64,000 nt of DNA from Paragonimus westermani (lineage: Eukaryota; Platyhelminthes; Trematoda; Plagiorchiida; Troglotrematidae), in NCBI GenBank assembly GCA_008508345.1, contig QNGE01003843.1, forward strand, positions 1-64,000, in the 5' to 3' direction. The translations under genes and the position numbers were made by a program. This document shows, in pieces, positions 1 to 13,184 of the stretch. The notes beneath the pieces are model-generated. The model saw nothing but the letters and a program-made list of their open reading frames with translations. It did not search any database and had not been told where the DNA came from. Each line of letters starts with the position of its first letter. Positions within the stretch are counted from its first letter, which is position 1.

Positions 1-1556
1 ATGACCATAACAGCTCGTGATCAGTTTACAGCGCGATTCGGTAATCACCTATGCCTTTGTAAAAAAAAATATCTAGACTCGACACACAGCAAACTCTCTA
101 AGCATGTTCAGCCGTCGCACACTTACCAGAGTGTCAAGACTATTCGGTTGCCGTTCTTACCTATACGACGGTTGATTGTTCACTCAACTAATATGCGGAT
201 GTGTTGGAGTCTCAGTATACAGTACGACGGAAAGTGGCTTCTGTGGTTTGAATATCCGACTAACAGTATGCTTTGAATTCATCTTAATAATGCCCACACA
301 TCACTTGCGATCGTCATGTGACCCGGCTTTAGAGTGTACCCGACTGACACTGTCCGGTGCTATGGTTGACCGCTCGGTCAGCAACTGTTCATCCACGCGG
401 CAGGCCCGGAAAACCAGAATTCTTATACAAATGACATTCTAAAAGTGACCGAATCAACTGTTGCTAGATCGATCGACTAGTCGAGTAAGGCTCACAGAAC
501 GAAGGGCACTTCCAAATGTTGGGATGTAGTGTGGCCGCCGCGAATGCCTGAGTTAATGATGTATTCGAGACACGCGTTTTTCAGGTCGGTTTTCAATTGA
601 GGGAAAAGAAATTACAACAATGGTGATGAGATGGTCGGTATTCGACACTGTCATACTTAGTCCCTATCTCCAAATTAAAATCGGGGAAAGCTGTTGTCAG
701 TCCGTGATAAAAGCAGCGGAAATCTAGGCGACCCTCAATTTGGAAACCCATTAAGAGCCAAAGCAATCACATCGAACTGGATGGACGTAACGCACGTCAG
801 GCTTCCCAAATGAGAAGGCTGAGATCGCAAAGGTCAGGAAGCGTTTAGGAGGCGTTGTGTCCATTAGGGTAAGTGTGCACCAACCTTCTTAATTACCGCC
901 GTCACAAACTGATTTATTAAAGACGTTTTTCGCGTTGAACCTCGGTCTGGTTGCCTCCGCCTCATGAGTCCAAACAAGAACGAGGTCGGGCATGGCGAAC
1001 TGTGGCGCAAAGCATAGGGCTGATTAAACAGTAACACCCTTGGTGAATAAAATGGACAGAACGATCTCCGGCCCTTCGATCGTACTGATCAGAAATACAG
1101 TGGAAGAGTGAGTAAGCACAGACCAGAAATGAAACGTACGTGTCTTTTCCTCTCAACTGCAATTGGTGGTCTGTTATGGATGTCGATTTTTTCTCGACCA
1201 GCGGACTGTAACCTTGGATTATCCGACAATTTTGGTCAGACAATGTTGAGAGCAACTGTCTTTGAAGTAAGTTATTGCAGCAGAAATCGGTCACGAAAGT
1301 CCAGCTTTGTACTCTAAGTTCAATTCCGGCCTCCCTTCAGCCTAATGGGTTTGGACAAGATTCATCTATGAGTACATAAATAAGCACCTTCTGTACTCTC
1401 CAAACCATGTCGTGACAGTTGTATGTTAACTATTTGTGATAGTATGATTCTCGGGGAGCGAAAAGAAGCTACTGTCATCCCCACTTATAAATCCCCATTC
1501 TTCTGCCAGATATCGAGTCAACAGCCCAACGTGACTACAAACTATGGGGACATACG
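1..1556. other. intergenic or intronic DNA, nothing recognised
   Basis: Short open frames occur on both strands, the longest about 110 codons on the minus strand at 962-1294. None shows a motif I recognise, and strand-opposed frames of similar size overlap, which is typical of chance. There is an A-run at 61-69. Confidence 0.5.
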
Positions 1557-1800
1557 GCATAAAAGGCGGTACTTACCATCGGCGGAACATTTCCGGTGAA
1601 AGCTGGCTGTGATCTGTCTTCCTTCACACCTCTCTCAACGGGTGTTCCACGAAAGCCACCCCTTACATCATTGCTATTTTTCGTCTACATTATTGATTTA
1701 TCGGACAGAATTTCCAGTCCCTGTCTTCTCTATACGAGTGACTTGAAAAATCCGACACCGTCGTTAATCCAGCAACTGGCAAACTGAACTCAACATAGTT
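1557..1800 (+). pseudogene. CR1/Jockey-like LINE reverse transcriptase fragment
   Basis: A short piece of the palm region of a non-LTR reverse transcriptase, the enzyme that copies LINE RNA at the target site. The frame from 1596 reads through a degraded 'SxGVPxxxxxxxLLFxVYIxDL' block at residues 14-35, then 'RISSPCLLYTSDLK' at residues 38-51. In this family the first block is motif B and the second is the catalytic YADD box. Here the box is YTSD (1731-1742), so at least one metal-binding aspartate is lost. Sequence just upstream in the same frame (from about 1580) still resembles the segment before motif B, and the frame decays after about residue 55. Upstream RT and endonuclease domains are not recognisable, so this is a 5'-truncated, dead copy. 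It is clearly distinct from the RTE-like relics elsewhere in the window. Confidence 0.7.
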
Positions 1801-3825
1801 AAACAAGGGTCAGATAAGTGATATCTTCTAATCGACGAGTGAACACGGTAAAACAGACTTCTACTCAAATTGACAAGAAGACTTTTTAAACTTGTTAGAG
1901 AGATTACGTCAGACCGTTAATTTGATACACCAACTCAGGAGATTAGTGTGACCTTAAGAAGAACATAATTTTACTGGGACGTATATAGCCAGCAGACCAC
2001 GAAAAGTATAGCAGATCTTCGGTACGTGTCTCATTTTGCTTCTGTCCATTCAAATAAAGACAACTCCACAGAAATTCACTCTTACATTTGCTGATCTGAA
2101 GGACTGACAGATTCAAACGGACTACGGGTTCACAATAACAAGCTGTTTAAAATAAGACTCCATGCACGTGCAAGATGAACTGTTTCCTTTCGATGAGTGG
2201 TTGCTCATCGGAATAGCTTGCTGCCAACTGTGATTATCACTTCCTTTATGATGTAAGTTCGGGCATTACCAGACTCCAACCGCCTAGCAGATCGCATGTT
2301 GTATCCCTCCAATACTGACACTGTGCTTAGGATGAGCAGTGCTGCACCCGTTTTTCCACGACTACCTTTCAGTAAACCTGAAGCCCATGTGATGTCAGGA
2401 GAGGAATCGCACCGACCTGAATTACCGAAAACTGACCACCTCCACACATGACTTGAATCGATAGTCATTGGGTTCAACATGGGCGTAACGTTATCAGAAT
2501 TCAAGCACACAGCATTGTGTACACACGAACATTCCGTAGAAGCCCCAAAATTCCAAACTTACCAGATATAAGCCGACCGATCGTGTTCAGTATGCCTAAG
2601 TAAGCGAGAAGGTAGGCTGACTCAGTTTCAGCGAATCCAAGAGTTTGTGCGTTGTCTTTCATAAACTGGTAGGGAACGATATAACCTGAGATAAGGTTGA
2701 GTGAAAAGAGAGAATTGAAGGCAAATTATACTGTAGAACTCAACCGCAGAATCGCTCATTCATGATAAAAACTGGAAAGCAATATCCTATGAAGAACTTG
2801 CAGCCATCAGCTTGCTAACAACAGAATATGTGAACAATAAAATGTGGAGTGATCTGTTCCGGCAATCGTCCAGTCAGACACTGAAATTGTGTATATCGGC
2901 GTCGCTGAGCTATGGACCAACGCTTTGACCATGCTTAAAATCCTATTTGGTGCAATCGAAGCAGAAAGACGTGCAGCTGAAACATCGGCCGGGTCATGAC
3001 ATTAGATTGATTAAAACCAATGATTCAGGTGGTAACATCAAAGTAGTATTCCGACAGTTCCGAAAACTGGTCCAACTACCAATAGGGTCTGTTCCGAGTG
3101 GGCGAACTGAATGAGTCCCGTTACGGTTGTGAAAGTACGGCAGACTGTCATGGTTGAGTAACTAACCCAATTCGAAGTGTATCGGTCTGCACGATCAGGC
3201 GTACGGAAATACCGGAAAGTTGCGTCTCACATGACAATTGCATGCGGTCCTGCTTGATGGAGTGGCATTTTTCTACCATACTCAAGAGGGTATATATTTA
3301 TGTGACAGACAAACGAATCCATACTCATATTATCCCTATCCCCGAAACATTTTCACTGGACATCACACGATGTACTTTCTGAACTGCATGTAGAACATAC
3401 ATTTCATTGACGCAATTTGGAAACGTTTGCAATGGGAAGAATAGTTGGGGAAAAAGTTATTTTAACATAAGGGTGAGAAAAAATAAAATTGTCCAGCTTT
3501 TGGAAAGCAATGGTATACCTCTCACTCAACATATTGTTCGACGTAATCAAATGACTGTTTTATGATTTAGAGGTTGTGAAGATGATGGTAATCTTTCAAT
3601 GTCCATCTTAAAGTCATTCTGATGAAAACACAAATCTTCTTGTTCAGAAGTCTGAAGTCCCCCTTGTTTTAGTTCTATCCCCTTCAACTTCCCACTACTG
3701 TGCAGTTGGGCCCCCGGATTATCCCCCCGAGGAGACGATGTCGTCACCTTGTGAAACACTGTGCCAGAGGAACGATCCTGAGATCACCTACTGTAGTTAA
3801 CACTATAATTAACGTATCTTTTCTT
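1801..3825. other. unannotated DNA
   Basis: No recognisable gene or repeat. A 101-codon minus frame at 2205-2510 has no motif that I know and no splice context that convinces me. Confidence 0.45.
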
Positions 3826-4020
3826 GAAGTAATCAGGCAATGTGAGCAATGCCTCCTGAGAACGTGCGTCAGGGTTCAATCCTTGGCCGTGACGAGGAGA
3901 CGAACTTCTGTCGCAATAAAACAAGAGTTAAACTCGAACAATTAATGGGCCGGCGGGAGCATGTTTGACTCTAATCCACTAAACTTGGTCGAAAGCCCTT
4001 CCTGAAGAGCCAGCGAGCTG
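3826..4020 (+). repeat. tRNA-derived SINE, diverged copy
   Basis: The block 'gcctcctgagaacgtg' followed by 'agggttcaatcc' aligns with the tRNA-related head of the copy at 9.28 kb. 'ggttcaatcc' (3873-3882) is a good RNA polymerase III B box, and 'ggccgtgacgaggag' follows it as in the other copy. About 110 bp downstream, 'tcgaaagcccttcctgaagagcc' resembles the body segment of the 9.4-kb copy. The A box is eroded. SINEs are non-coding and move using LINE machinery. Confidence 0.55.
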
Positions 4021-7000
4021 TGGCCCAAACAGACAAATCGTCAGAACGCGATAGGGTTTATAAACAAACTGCATATTTTCAGAAACTTTCTGAAATATGG
4101 GGAGCAATTAGTTTTGGCGTGGTCTGGAAACAACGACAGCAACAAGGAAAGGGGAGAAGAATGTACAAGAATTCACGCTCACTCAGCAGCTCTCAAGCAC
4201 ACGTCAGGTGAACAGCACGTGGGCTTTCAAATCGGTTAGGACAATAGATGAGTCGTTTAGAAAGTGCGAGCATCTGCTGGGTGCAATTGGTTGCACTATT
4301 AAAGAAAATGGCACTGAGTTCGTATCAGGTTCCGCACAAAGCCTGAATACATAGAAGCATGCATACGGAACAGACAAATGGGAAAATACGGATACGCCCA
4401 GAATATTCAGAGAACCTACACGAACGGTGGTCACCTTAATTCTAATGTCCCTTTTTTATAATGGCCAGTTGGACACTTTCTCAAACCGTGAGTACTTGTA
4501 AGCTGTGTTCCTTGCCTACAAGTAATTCAATATCGTCTGCACTGACATTACAAATAAAAATCTACAAGACTATAATTAACACTACCAAACTGTTATTCAC
4601 GCATTCTATCGAATGTTGTAAGAAGGACTTTTGACACTGCGATTATTTACCAGGAGTTGTGTGACCACTTTCTCAGTATAAACGAAGTAACACCTATTCA
4701 TTCCTCTGGTCAACAACGTCTATATCATCTAACAGGTAGTCGGTCAAATTAGCAGACGGCACTGAAAACGGTTTAGTTTGTTTAAGGATGCACTGGACCA
4801 ATTGTGCTGACACAAAACTATCGGAATGACGATGAACACCGACCTTACTCTAATCTTTGACTGTAATAATCAACACTGTATCATAAAACAGATCTTTATA
4901 GATATCTTTAAGATGAGCACGTCCTTATAAGGCGGTTATTTTTGACTATTTTGTACACAAGAAATTTACACTGAGGTACACCCTTGTGAGGCCAACAGAG
5001 TTAAGTTCGTACTGGAATAAGTGCCTTTGGACAAGTTTCAGAAAGTCATTTCTTTGAAAACGCCAAACTACACGATTCTTCTTGTGTCAGCTGTTTGTTA
5101 AAGGTATCCTGGACTAAACAAACAATAAACGTGGTACCTCCCCCACCCAAAAAACTACACCTAGTGGTTCGTACGAGGGACACTTCACAAAGATATTCCA
5201 AACTAACCAAAGGGCAAGCAAAGTATCGAACAAATGTTTTCGAAATCACATAATCATATCGATGCTTATTTATGGTTAAAATAGGTAGATGGACCAAAAA
5301 ACTTGTTGGAACAACTTAGTCCTTGTAGCAACTGTTACAGGTCTACATGGTTTAGAGCTCCGCTTGTAAAACAAGTTCGTTCATGCCATTGGCTCCTCAC
5401 GGTTATCGACTGAACAAGATGGTTTCCACATGGACGATGGACTATAGTTTACACGGATAATCTACGTAGAAAATCAGTATGCAATACTTTACCCTGCTGT
5501 TTTGTGCTTATTCGGTAGTCAGACATCGAATACCTACTCACACTCAGTATTTTTGATGGAACTGTGAGAACAAATAGAGAAAACATCCCCTACAAGCATA
5601 CTTCTTCATTCTGTTTTGTTCAGAATGGTGTTTAATGGTTAACAAGCTAGACTCACCAGCTGGAGAAAAAAGACACGAAAAAGATTATATTGTAGTGAAA
5701 GCTGCTTAATAAAACACGAATTTTATTGCCCATTCCGTGCACTCTCGCACTGCTCGTGCGCTAGCTTTTTTAAAATGAAGTTCCCGTTCACGACGAAGTA
5801 CGGTTTTCCTGTACACCTCCGTCAGTCAGCTGGATCGAACATAGAATAGAAGTGTGCTTAATATAACTCGGATCTTCCGCGTGAGATAAAAAAAAAAAAC
5901 AGAAAACCTTTGTCTCGAGAATAACGCGACTGTCTTCGATAGTCGCTTCTAAGTCAATTCGAAAGACGTATGCGAAAAGCTACTGTGACCTGCCTCCAAA
6001 CGTGTGTGACAGGAAGGAAACGCAGAGTACCTACATGGGGCGTGATGAAACGTGTCATCGAAACGTAAGACCGGAGAATAGTTACACAAAATGGTATCTA
6101 AGGTCACTGAGCCACCAGTAAGAAAGGCGGAATGAAAATGAAGTCTCTGTGGAGTCTCTGTTTATCCTGACTGGATAAGTGTTTTCTTCAAGAAAAAGGC
6201 GGTTCTGGATGAAAAAACGAAGTATCTTAGCAGGCTTACGTTCCTCATTGATGATTTTCGTCTATCATTTTTCGTCCGTTAGGCTAACTTTGCCTAATAA
6301 CGGTACGGTGGGTCTTTCGTGTTATTCGTGCTCTATCCGCTGTGAACATTGACTACATCTATTTTCCATCCCATTACAATATTTATAACGAAAGCCCTTT
6401 TTTCATATAAGAGAGGTTAACTGTTCATGCCCCAGACTACCAGTTGGTTTGACCCGTATACTCCCCTAACCAATCATCTTTGAAATCGGACCTCATTACA
6501 GCGTGCTCCGTTTGTGCGTGTTCCACAGTAAAGAAGGCTGATGTTTACAAATTCTTATGTACAATAAGTCGAGCTGACCAATATGAAACCGATCCAGTTA
6601 GACCACACTGATTTATGTATTCAGATCCAGCAACTGAACGACTGATGCACAGACGACTGGTCACAAGTTGTTCCATTCACCCTTGCAGTTGGTGGAATGT
6701 GTAGTTGCCAGTTCACTTTATCAAAATAACGAACTGACTATTTTGGGGCGGTCTTATAAACCACCTCTGTGGTTGGGCTGTATAAGACTTTACACACAAA
6801 TCCAGATGAGTACTGTTCTATATCACGAAAATTAACCGCGATTTGTACCAATTCAAACAGTGAAACATTATGTTTCAACATTCCAAGATATTATACTGGA
6901 CGAGTTATCAATCCGTACGAAAAATTTGGACCTGGTTACCCACACAATTATTCTCATTATCCAACCGAATTTGACTGCTGAGGCCAAAATTTGTTAGATT

Positions 7001-9282
7001 TAACCACCTCTTTACTTCTGAAAAGTTATGTTGACAAATCCAGCAAAAACAAACAAGTTGCTGGATGGATTGGTGTTTCGCACGAAACTGCAACCTGTCC
7101 AGACACCAAGATCGGAAGGAAACTCAGAAAGCATGTACCGATATAAATTCCCCAAACCGATATCAAAACAAACGACATATCTAGGACAGATATGGTGTGT
7201 TTATCGATCCACCAATCAAACAGCAGAAACGTATCGATTCACCGTTGGTAAGCTGGCCAGACATTGGCCAAGCGGATGAAGCAATTGGATAAAAGTGCAT
7301 CGATTGTCTGGTTTAACCCAGAAGCAGACAACCTAGTAGATGCACACAATCGGATGTATTCAACTCCATGTGTTTCCAAGGTTGCCCCGTGGTAAAGAGT
7401 TTGTTACATCAATGCGCGTGACGCCTGCAGTTGGTTGACATCTGACAGAAGCCGAGGTTGTTCACACTATAACGGCCTTAGATTTCTTCAAACTTGACAA
7501 AATCCAGACTGATACACTTTCTGGATTAATGTGCAGCACTCCACCATGAAATCGTTGGCCACCTTCTGGTGACCTTTTTTGCCCAGTGCCCCTCACTTTT
7601 CATCGTTGATTTGCTCCGTAAGTGAACAGGAATAGCTATCAAGCTGGCTCTAAAGATTCCTCTGTAGAGCGATTGTGTACGCGTACAGTGTAACCCACTA
7701 GAGGTTCGAGATACCAAACGAGGGAACAGCCAAGTGTGAACCAAAACTAACTCTCGGAATTCATAGTGCAAACAAAATAACTGTCCGCGTCAGCCACTAT
7801 GCGACCCGTCGCTTGCGTGTGATCTTCGTTTGAACACGTCGGTCAAGCTTAGATGGTTTAGCTTTACGCTCATTTATCAGTTGGTTCTGATAAGCGTTCA
7901 CGTCAATAACCTACTTAGTGAACGCATCCGCGTCTACTCACTTCCCACGGGTTGGCACGTAATCATTCTGCATTGCCAATTGCCTTTTTTGACACGCGCT
8001 AGACAGATACCATCCGTAAGGCACAATAGGCAGTCGCCTGTGTGTTCTGATAGTTTCTGGCTGCATATAACAGGTGACGACAGAGATGGCTGATACCGAT
8101 GTACTCACCGGAATTTTCTAGTCATAAACGGTTTTCCCAAAGCCAAATTGTCTACATATGTCCACCGGTGTACCTAATCAGAACGACGAACCGGAAACAA
8201 AGTTAAACGAATGAGACTGGTAAACGGGATTCAACAATATTAATACTGTTGAAAATGGGGACGTTTTGTTAATGGTGCAATCATTATGAACGTATTTTTC
8301 CCAGTTGATCAAGTAGTTGTGGATGACAAGACGAAGTTCCGGTTGGGCCGGTCGAACGTGCATAGTAGTGTAACTTTATAATGTTGTAACATTTGCATGA
8401 TGCACCTTTACAAGAAACAGTATAATGACTCAACATGGGTTTCCAAAACATTCGACAGGCTTCAACATAGTGTATCACTGACTGAAAGCAAGTTAAAATT
8501 CGAAGAATCTATCACTATTTATGCTTATCAAGAGGAACACGAACACGAACGATTTCAACCTGAACAATCACGAAATAAACAGATTAGATCAATCGGTTTT
8601 ATTGTGAGCCTGATAACGCCCACAACTACGGACAGTTGGATCAGCCCGTTGATCAAACTTGATTCCTCAAGTAAAGTGATATCATACAGCCTGGTGAACG
8701 TCAACAATTAACGAAACGGAAACAGGATCCCAAAATGACTTCAGACACAAGATCGCCAACTGAATTAGGCCACAATGAACAATATTTTCAAACCGGAACA
8801 CGAACAGTTTGTCTACAAAAATTGACTTATCTTTCGCCGATCACCGACACTACAATAAAAACCTGGGGAACGCGCTTTGCATGGTTGTCTCGTTTGAAAC
8901 AACACAAAATGCGGTCGATTCATTATTCCAAGTGCTAGTGCGTATCGTTAAAGTGAAATGTGGACAGCAGTGGACAACAATTTCAGATATCAAGAAACTG
9001 TGTCACGTTTCTGACAGATAGCTGTTTTATGGCAGTTCAGCTCGACTCACGTTTTGACACGGTCATTATGTGTTGTTCAAAACAACGTTCCCTGAGACAC
9101 ACATTGTAATCGAAAAACCACATAACTGAGATTACTACTGGACAGCTTGGTAAACTAAGTTGTGAATGGTCTCTTCGAAATCGACCCGACATTGATATCT
9201 GTTGTGTATCTGTGAGTAGTAAGTCCAGTTTATTTGGCACAGACATTTATGGAATGATGTCGAATGAATGGAATGAACGTGA
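4021..9282. other. 5.2 kb without a recognised gene
   Basis: There are several short plus-strand frames: 6769-6981, 7028-7279, 8397-8711, 8735-8938. They are interrupted and give no family I recognise. The run 6.77-7.4 kb has codons that look coding over adjacent frames ('DKSASIVWFNPEADNLVDAH' near 7.3 kb), which could be an old unidentified transposon relic. There is an A-tract at about 5889-5900. Confidence 0.4.
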
Positions 9283-9510
9283 GGTCAATGGCGCAGTGAT
9301 CAACACAGTTGCCTCATGGTAAGCGTGGCAGGACTTCAAATCCCGGCCGTGGCAAGGATGAGCTCTAATGAGAACTAAACTCTAGTCTAATGTTTCTTTT
9401 CGAAAGGGGCTGGCTGGAAAGTCTAGCTGAATGCGAAGGCTGCGTTCAAATGTGAGTGATGTTCAACTTGAAAATAGACCAAATCCCCGACTACTCTTCA
9501 GTAATTTATG
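9283..9510 (+). repeat. tRNA-derived SINE, best-preserved copy
   Basis: The head has an A-box-like 'tggcgcagtga' (9289-9299) and a B-box-like 'gacttcaaatcc' (9332-9343), spaced as in tRNA-derived pol III promoters. The body at 9400-9440 contains 'aaaggggctggctggaaag'. The 3' tail (about 9449-9508) matches 54,971-55,033 at 53 of 59 bases. The same head occurs at 3.85 kb, at 9.67 kb, and antisense at 35.9 and 57.8 kb. It encodes no protein and would depend on a partner LINE for movement. Assignment to a SINE family is from structure and copy number within this window. Confidence 0.7.
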
Positions 9511-9659
9511 GAATGTCCAAATGAATCCCATTTGTGATGTTTCTGAGTTTCACAGTTAGTTATACAACATTCTTAGCCGCTGCATATATTAATCGTAACC
9601 TATTGCAGGATTTCACACCGAGGATACTGTGGTTTCAGTCTGACCACGTTTACTGTGAG

Positions 9660-9765
9660 GTCTATGGTGTAGTGGTCCACATGGTTACTTCGTAAAAATA
9701 TAGCCGGGATTTAAATTCAGGCTTTGGTAAGAATATGCAGTACTGATGAGCAATTATTAAGAGCA
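9660..9765 (+). repeat. tRNA-derived SINE head, diverged copy
   Basis: 'tggtgtagtgg' (9665-9675) is an A-box-like start and 'gggatttaaattc' (9706-9718) an eroded B box. It lies only about 150 bp downstream of the previous SINE in the same orientation, so the pair may be a nested or tandem insertion. Confidence 0.5.
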
Positions 9766-11600
9766 GTTGATTGAAAGGTTTACGGGAACGAGAGAGTTAC
9801 AATCAACTGTCTTCCATCGCTTGTCATTTTTCAAAGGAGTGTTGATCACCAGTGGAGGTCGTGAACTTAGTATGTTCAACCGATAGTTGCTCTGTGTGTA
9901 AATAATTTTTTAACAAACTATGGATATGATACTTTGCGGTCTACCGTTCGTGACAGTTTTCCACAAATGGTACTGTTATTGTTGGTTCCGTTTCGGGAAT
10001 TTATCACAATGTTCTTGACCGCATTACAGTGTGTGCGGTTTCGGCTTTGAGCTCCATAACTGTGAGTTCTTTCCTACACTAATCGAATATGTTTTCAGCA
10101 TCGACGGAAAGGAATGCCAGCCAGGGCCCTCGACTAGTCTGTAACCCATGAAGTGTCAGCTAAGATAAATACAACAATTTCTGGCCACTTTTTTAAAGTT
10201 GGTGATTCGTTGCAATTTTATTCCGGAAATTGTATTCTCAGAAATCATATAAGGGAAATTTGAGCGAAGGTAACAAACGGTTTTGGTCTTTTTCATGTCA
10301 CGCTGCGTTTGACTACTATTGACTATTCAGAAACTGAGCTCACCTACCATAATCCCAGTAAATGCATCTAAACATGGAACAAAGACAGTACTTTTGGGTA
10401 TACTTCTGGATATATAACATACGGTAGCTTTTCACGTCCCCCACTACACACTAACTTAAACGTTGATCATGTTCCTGACCGGATGAGTAAGAAAAAACAT
10501 AAAATATATAAATGGTCAATCGCTGGATTTCCATTCAAAGTTCCTTCTGAATGACAGAATCAGGTCATCATGCACGGGTAGAGGGAAACAACATCTCACA
10601 TCCGATTGCATCCCGTTACTTTTGTGCAACCCATTCTGAGCAAAGTCAAAAATGTTTGTGTCCCGGTGAATTTTCAACATTGTCCAGCGGTGATTATACC
10701 TTTGGAGTGGGGAAGGCAAATATCCGAATAGTGCTAACTGTTGATAACATAACTGTAAATCATGGGCACCACCTTCCCAAAAGGGTGTCAGTTTCAAGGT
10801 TCTCCATGAAAAGGTTCCAAGTGGGCGTGGTAACTGTCAGATTGTTGAGGGATATTGCAGTGTAACGAGCGGAGTAACATGAAGTGCTGATTGGTGGCGC
10901 CACAAGAGGAGAGCAATGAACTGGGCGATAAAGCATCGTATGTGGTGCGGTGTTAGGGGAAATCGGTTTATCCAGGGAGAAGAAACGATAACTACCCCAA
11001 ATCATTCAGACAGGAAATTTCTGTGGGTAGAGGAAAAGCGAGCAAATATCTACGACGCGGTTGCAACACACATTCACCTGAGAGCGCAACGCTAATTCAA
11101 CCGCTTGACCATGATTGGGGTTAGTCAATTATTGTCTGCTTGATTGTCTGACAGTTCTGGTTGGAAGGTAGGCTGAATGCAATTTCGGGAATCGATCCTT
11201 AACACTACATATTCTGTTTGCTGATTGATAGGATATTCGAGATAAATACCCTATTTTTAAACCACGTTTAGCAGACTGACAGGAAATCATCGGCAAGAAA
11301 TGCGGCTTCAATAAATAACAAGAAAATTAGGAGGCCACCCCAGAATCTTCATTTGTAGGTTTTCGCAAGCTACATAGACAATTTAAAATTTCAAAAAGTA
11401 ATGTAAGGTAGCTGAGAGTTTTTTGTCTCATCTAGACTTGCCTATCGAATATCCATTTAATTCAAACATTTGTGTTGTTCACATGTACTACACTTTCGGG
11501 TAGCATGTTTGTAAATGCCTCTAAGGGATCCACTTGGTGCACTCTCTTCCATGTTGGAGTGGCTTGTCAGCGACTATCAGAGCTATTAGGTTTTGTTTGA
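9766..11600. other. unannotated DNA
   Basis: Opposed short frames near 10.5-11.0 kb (93-104 codons on each strand) have no recognisable motif and look like chance. No repeat is recognised. Confidence 0.45.
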
Positions 11601-11680
11601 TATGTTCCTTGATAATTAGTGGGGCCATCAACCGTAGTCAGTGAAAGGTTCGAGCCTGATCGCGTCAGCCGGGACAGGTG
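11601..11680 (+). repeat. possible tRNA-like (SINE) fragment
   Basis: 'attagtggggccatcaaccg' precedes 'aaaggttcgagcctga', which contains a good B-box consensus. The A-box part is weak and no body or tail is recognised, so it may be coincidental. Confidence 0.25.
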
Positions 11681-11838
11681 GCTATCCTTCAAGATTCCTG
11701 AGATATTACATACCCTCAGCTACACCAAGCACGAGCAGCTACAAATGACAGGACAAAAATGACTCAAGGGACTTATATGATGATGGATTGTGACAACAAA
11801 GCTTCGATACGCGACATGAACATAATAGCTGACTACTC

Positions 11839-12210
11839 GTGAGTAGTCCAGAGGAGTCACGTACTGCTGAAGTAGCCAGGATAAAACATGAGAAGGAAAA
11901 CTACAGCACACTTTGGCAAGAAACGATGTTTCCTATGTATGAAATTGACATTGTCAACAGTGGCCTGTCGGAATTATTGTCATATGTAAATGAGTGTGTT
12001 CGAGTTGGTGTTGAAGCATATATCATCTGTATCATTTCTCTGAATAAACAATTTTTATGCCACCGGCCTTCCCAACATGAAAAAATCAGTATACAGATGC
12101 CCAATGAATTAAAGCGGCTTGGGTTAAAAAGACCGGCAATTACACCACAGGTTCTCAAACAGCTGTCACTAAATCGGTTCCCAATACCAAGAGTTGTAGA
12201 GTGGGGGTAA
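11839..12210 (+). CDS. unrecognised 123-codon open frame
   Basis: One of the longer plus-strand frames that is not a retroelement. The predicted product has an acidic, charged N-terminus (about residues 1-25), a mixed middle, and a basic stretch near residues 90-115 containing 'PNELKRLGLKRP'. I recognise no domain, see no signal peptide, and find no convincing splice sites. An 85-codon frame overlaps on the minus strand. It could be an exon of an unknown gene, an old transposon piece or chance; I lean to chance. Confidence 0.15.
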   Translation: MSSPEESRTAEVARIKHEKENYSTLWQETMFPMYEIDIVNSGLSELLSYVNECVRVGVEAYIICIISLNKQFLCHRPSQHEKISIQMPNELKRLGLKRPAITPQVLKQLSLNRFPIPRVVEWG

Positions 12211-13184
12211 CCTGTTGTCCTTCTATGATCATCTCACAAAATTACCTATTGTCCCTCACACGACTGAATCTGCTTACACGCATAGTCACTGATTTTCGTC
12301 TTCTGACTGTTCTGAATGTTCCCTGAAGACACGAAATTTTATGCGGGAACCTGAATTTGACTGCTAACTTCACAAGCCTACTTTTTTAAATGGATCTTAT
12401 GGTTATTCCCATTTGATACGTCATTTGAGTAAACGTGGTGTTTGTTTTGTATCAAACGACCATCCAGCTAGGTCAACATTTATGTTGGTTACAATTATTA
12501 CCTCAGAAGAAGACCGTTGACGACGCTCCTCAAAGTGAATCATAATGGTCATGTCATTTACTGCTAACATTCATGGTTGATTAGTTCGGTAACACAATAC
12601 CTATCTGTATCGATAATCACAGAATCCAAACAATCCTTAATAATCGTGCCAACCAGGTTTGGTCATCCAGAGAATATTCAACCTAATATGCTCATCCTGA
12701 AAGGTTAATTTATTTCTGTCAGTCATCGCAACGGAACGTCTGTAAGGAGACGCAAATGGCCGCGCAAGGTCATTTACTGTAACTTCGTCTCTCAACCTGT
12801 GTGTTCATCGAATTTTCTCGCGTATCAATGGTCGTGTGGATGTTATCAGTTTGTAAGGCAAAACCCCATGGGCGCATAACATGACTACGAGGTTATAGTT
12901 ACAGTACTGCTGTCTCCGCAGTGAACAGGATAAAGAAATACCCTTGAAAAAATATCTCATATCGCCAATCTGTTGAACACAGCCGCCGGCGTGTTTTCAC
13001 GTGTAATGCGGAAATCCACAATAACTCTCAAAAACTTGGTGTAGCTTGAAATACATCCGTTGCACACAGCAGTCATCGTTATGAGTTGCCAACTTCTTAT
13101 CCACTGCACCTCCGAACCACGTCAGCCCCACAGAGCCGAAATGAATCAAATTTTCAATCAAAATCTCCGGGTGGAGTCTAACAG
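12211..13184. other. unannotated DNA
   Basis: Nothing recognised on either strand. The 176-codon minus frame 12,997-13,527 overlaps the endonuclease relic and is taken as its antisense shadow. Confidence 0.5.
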
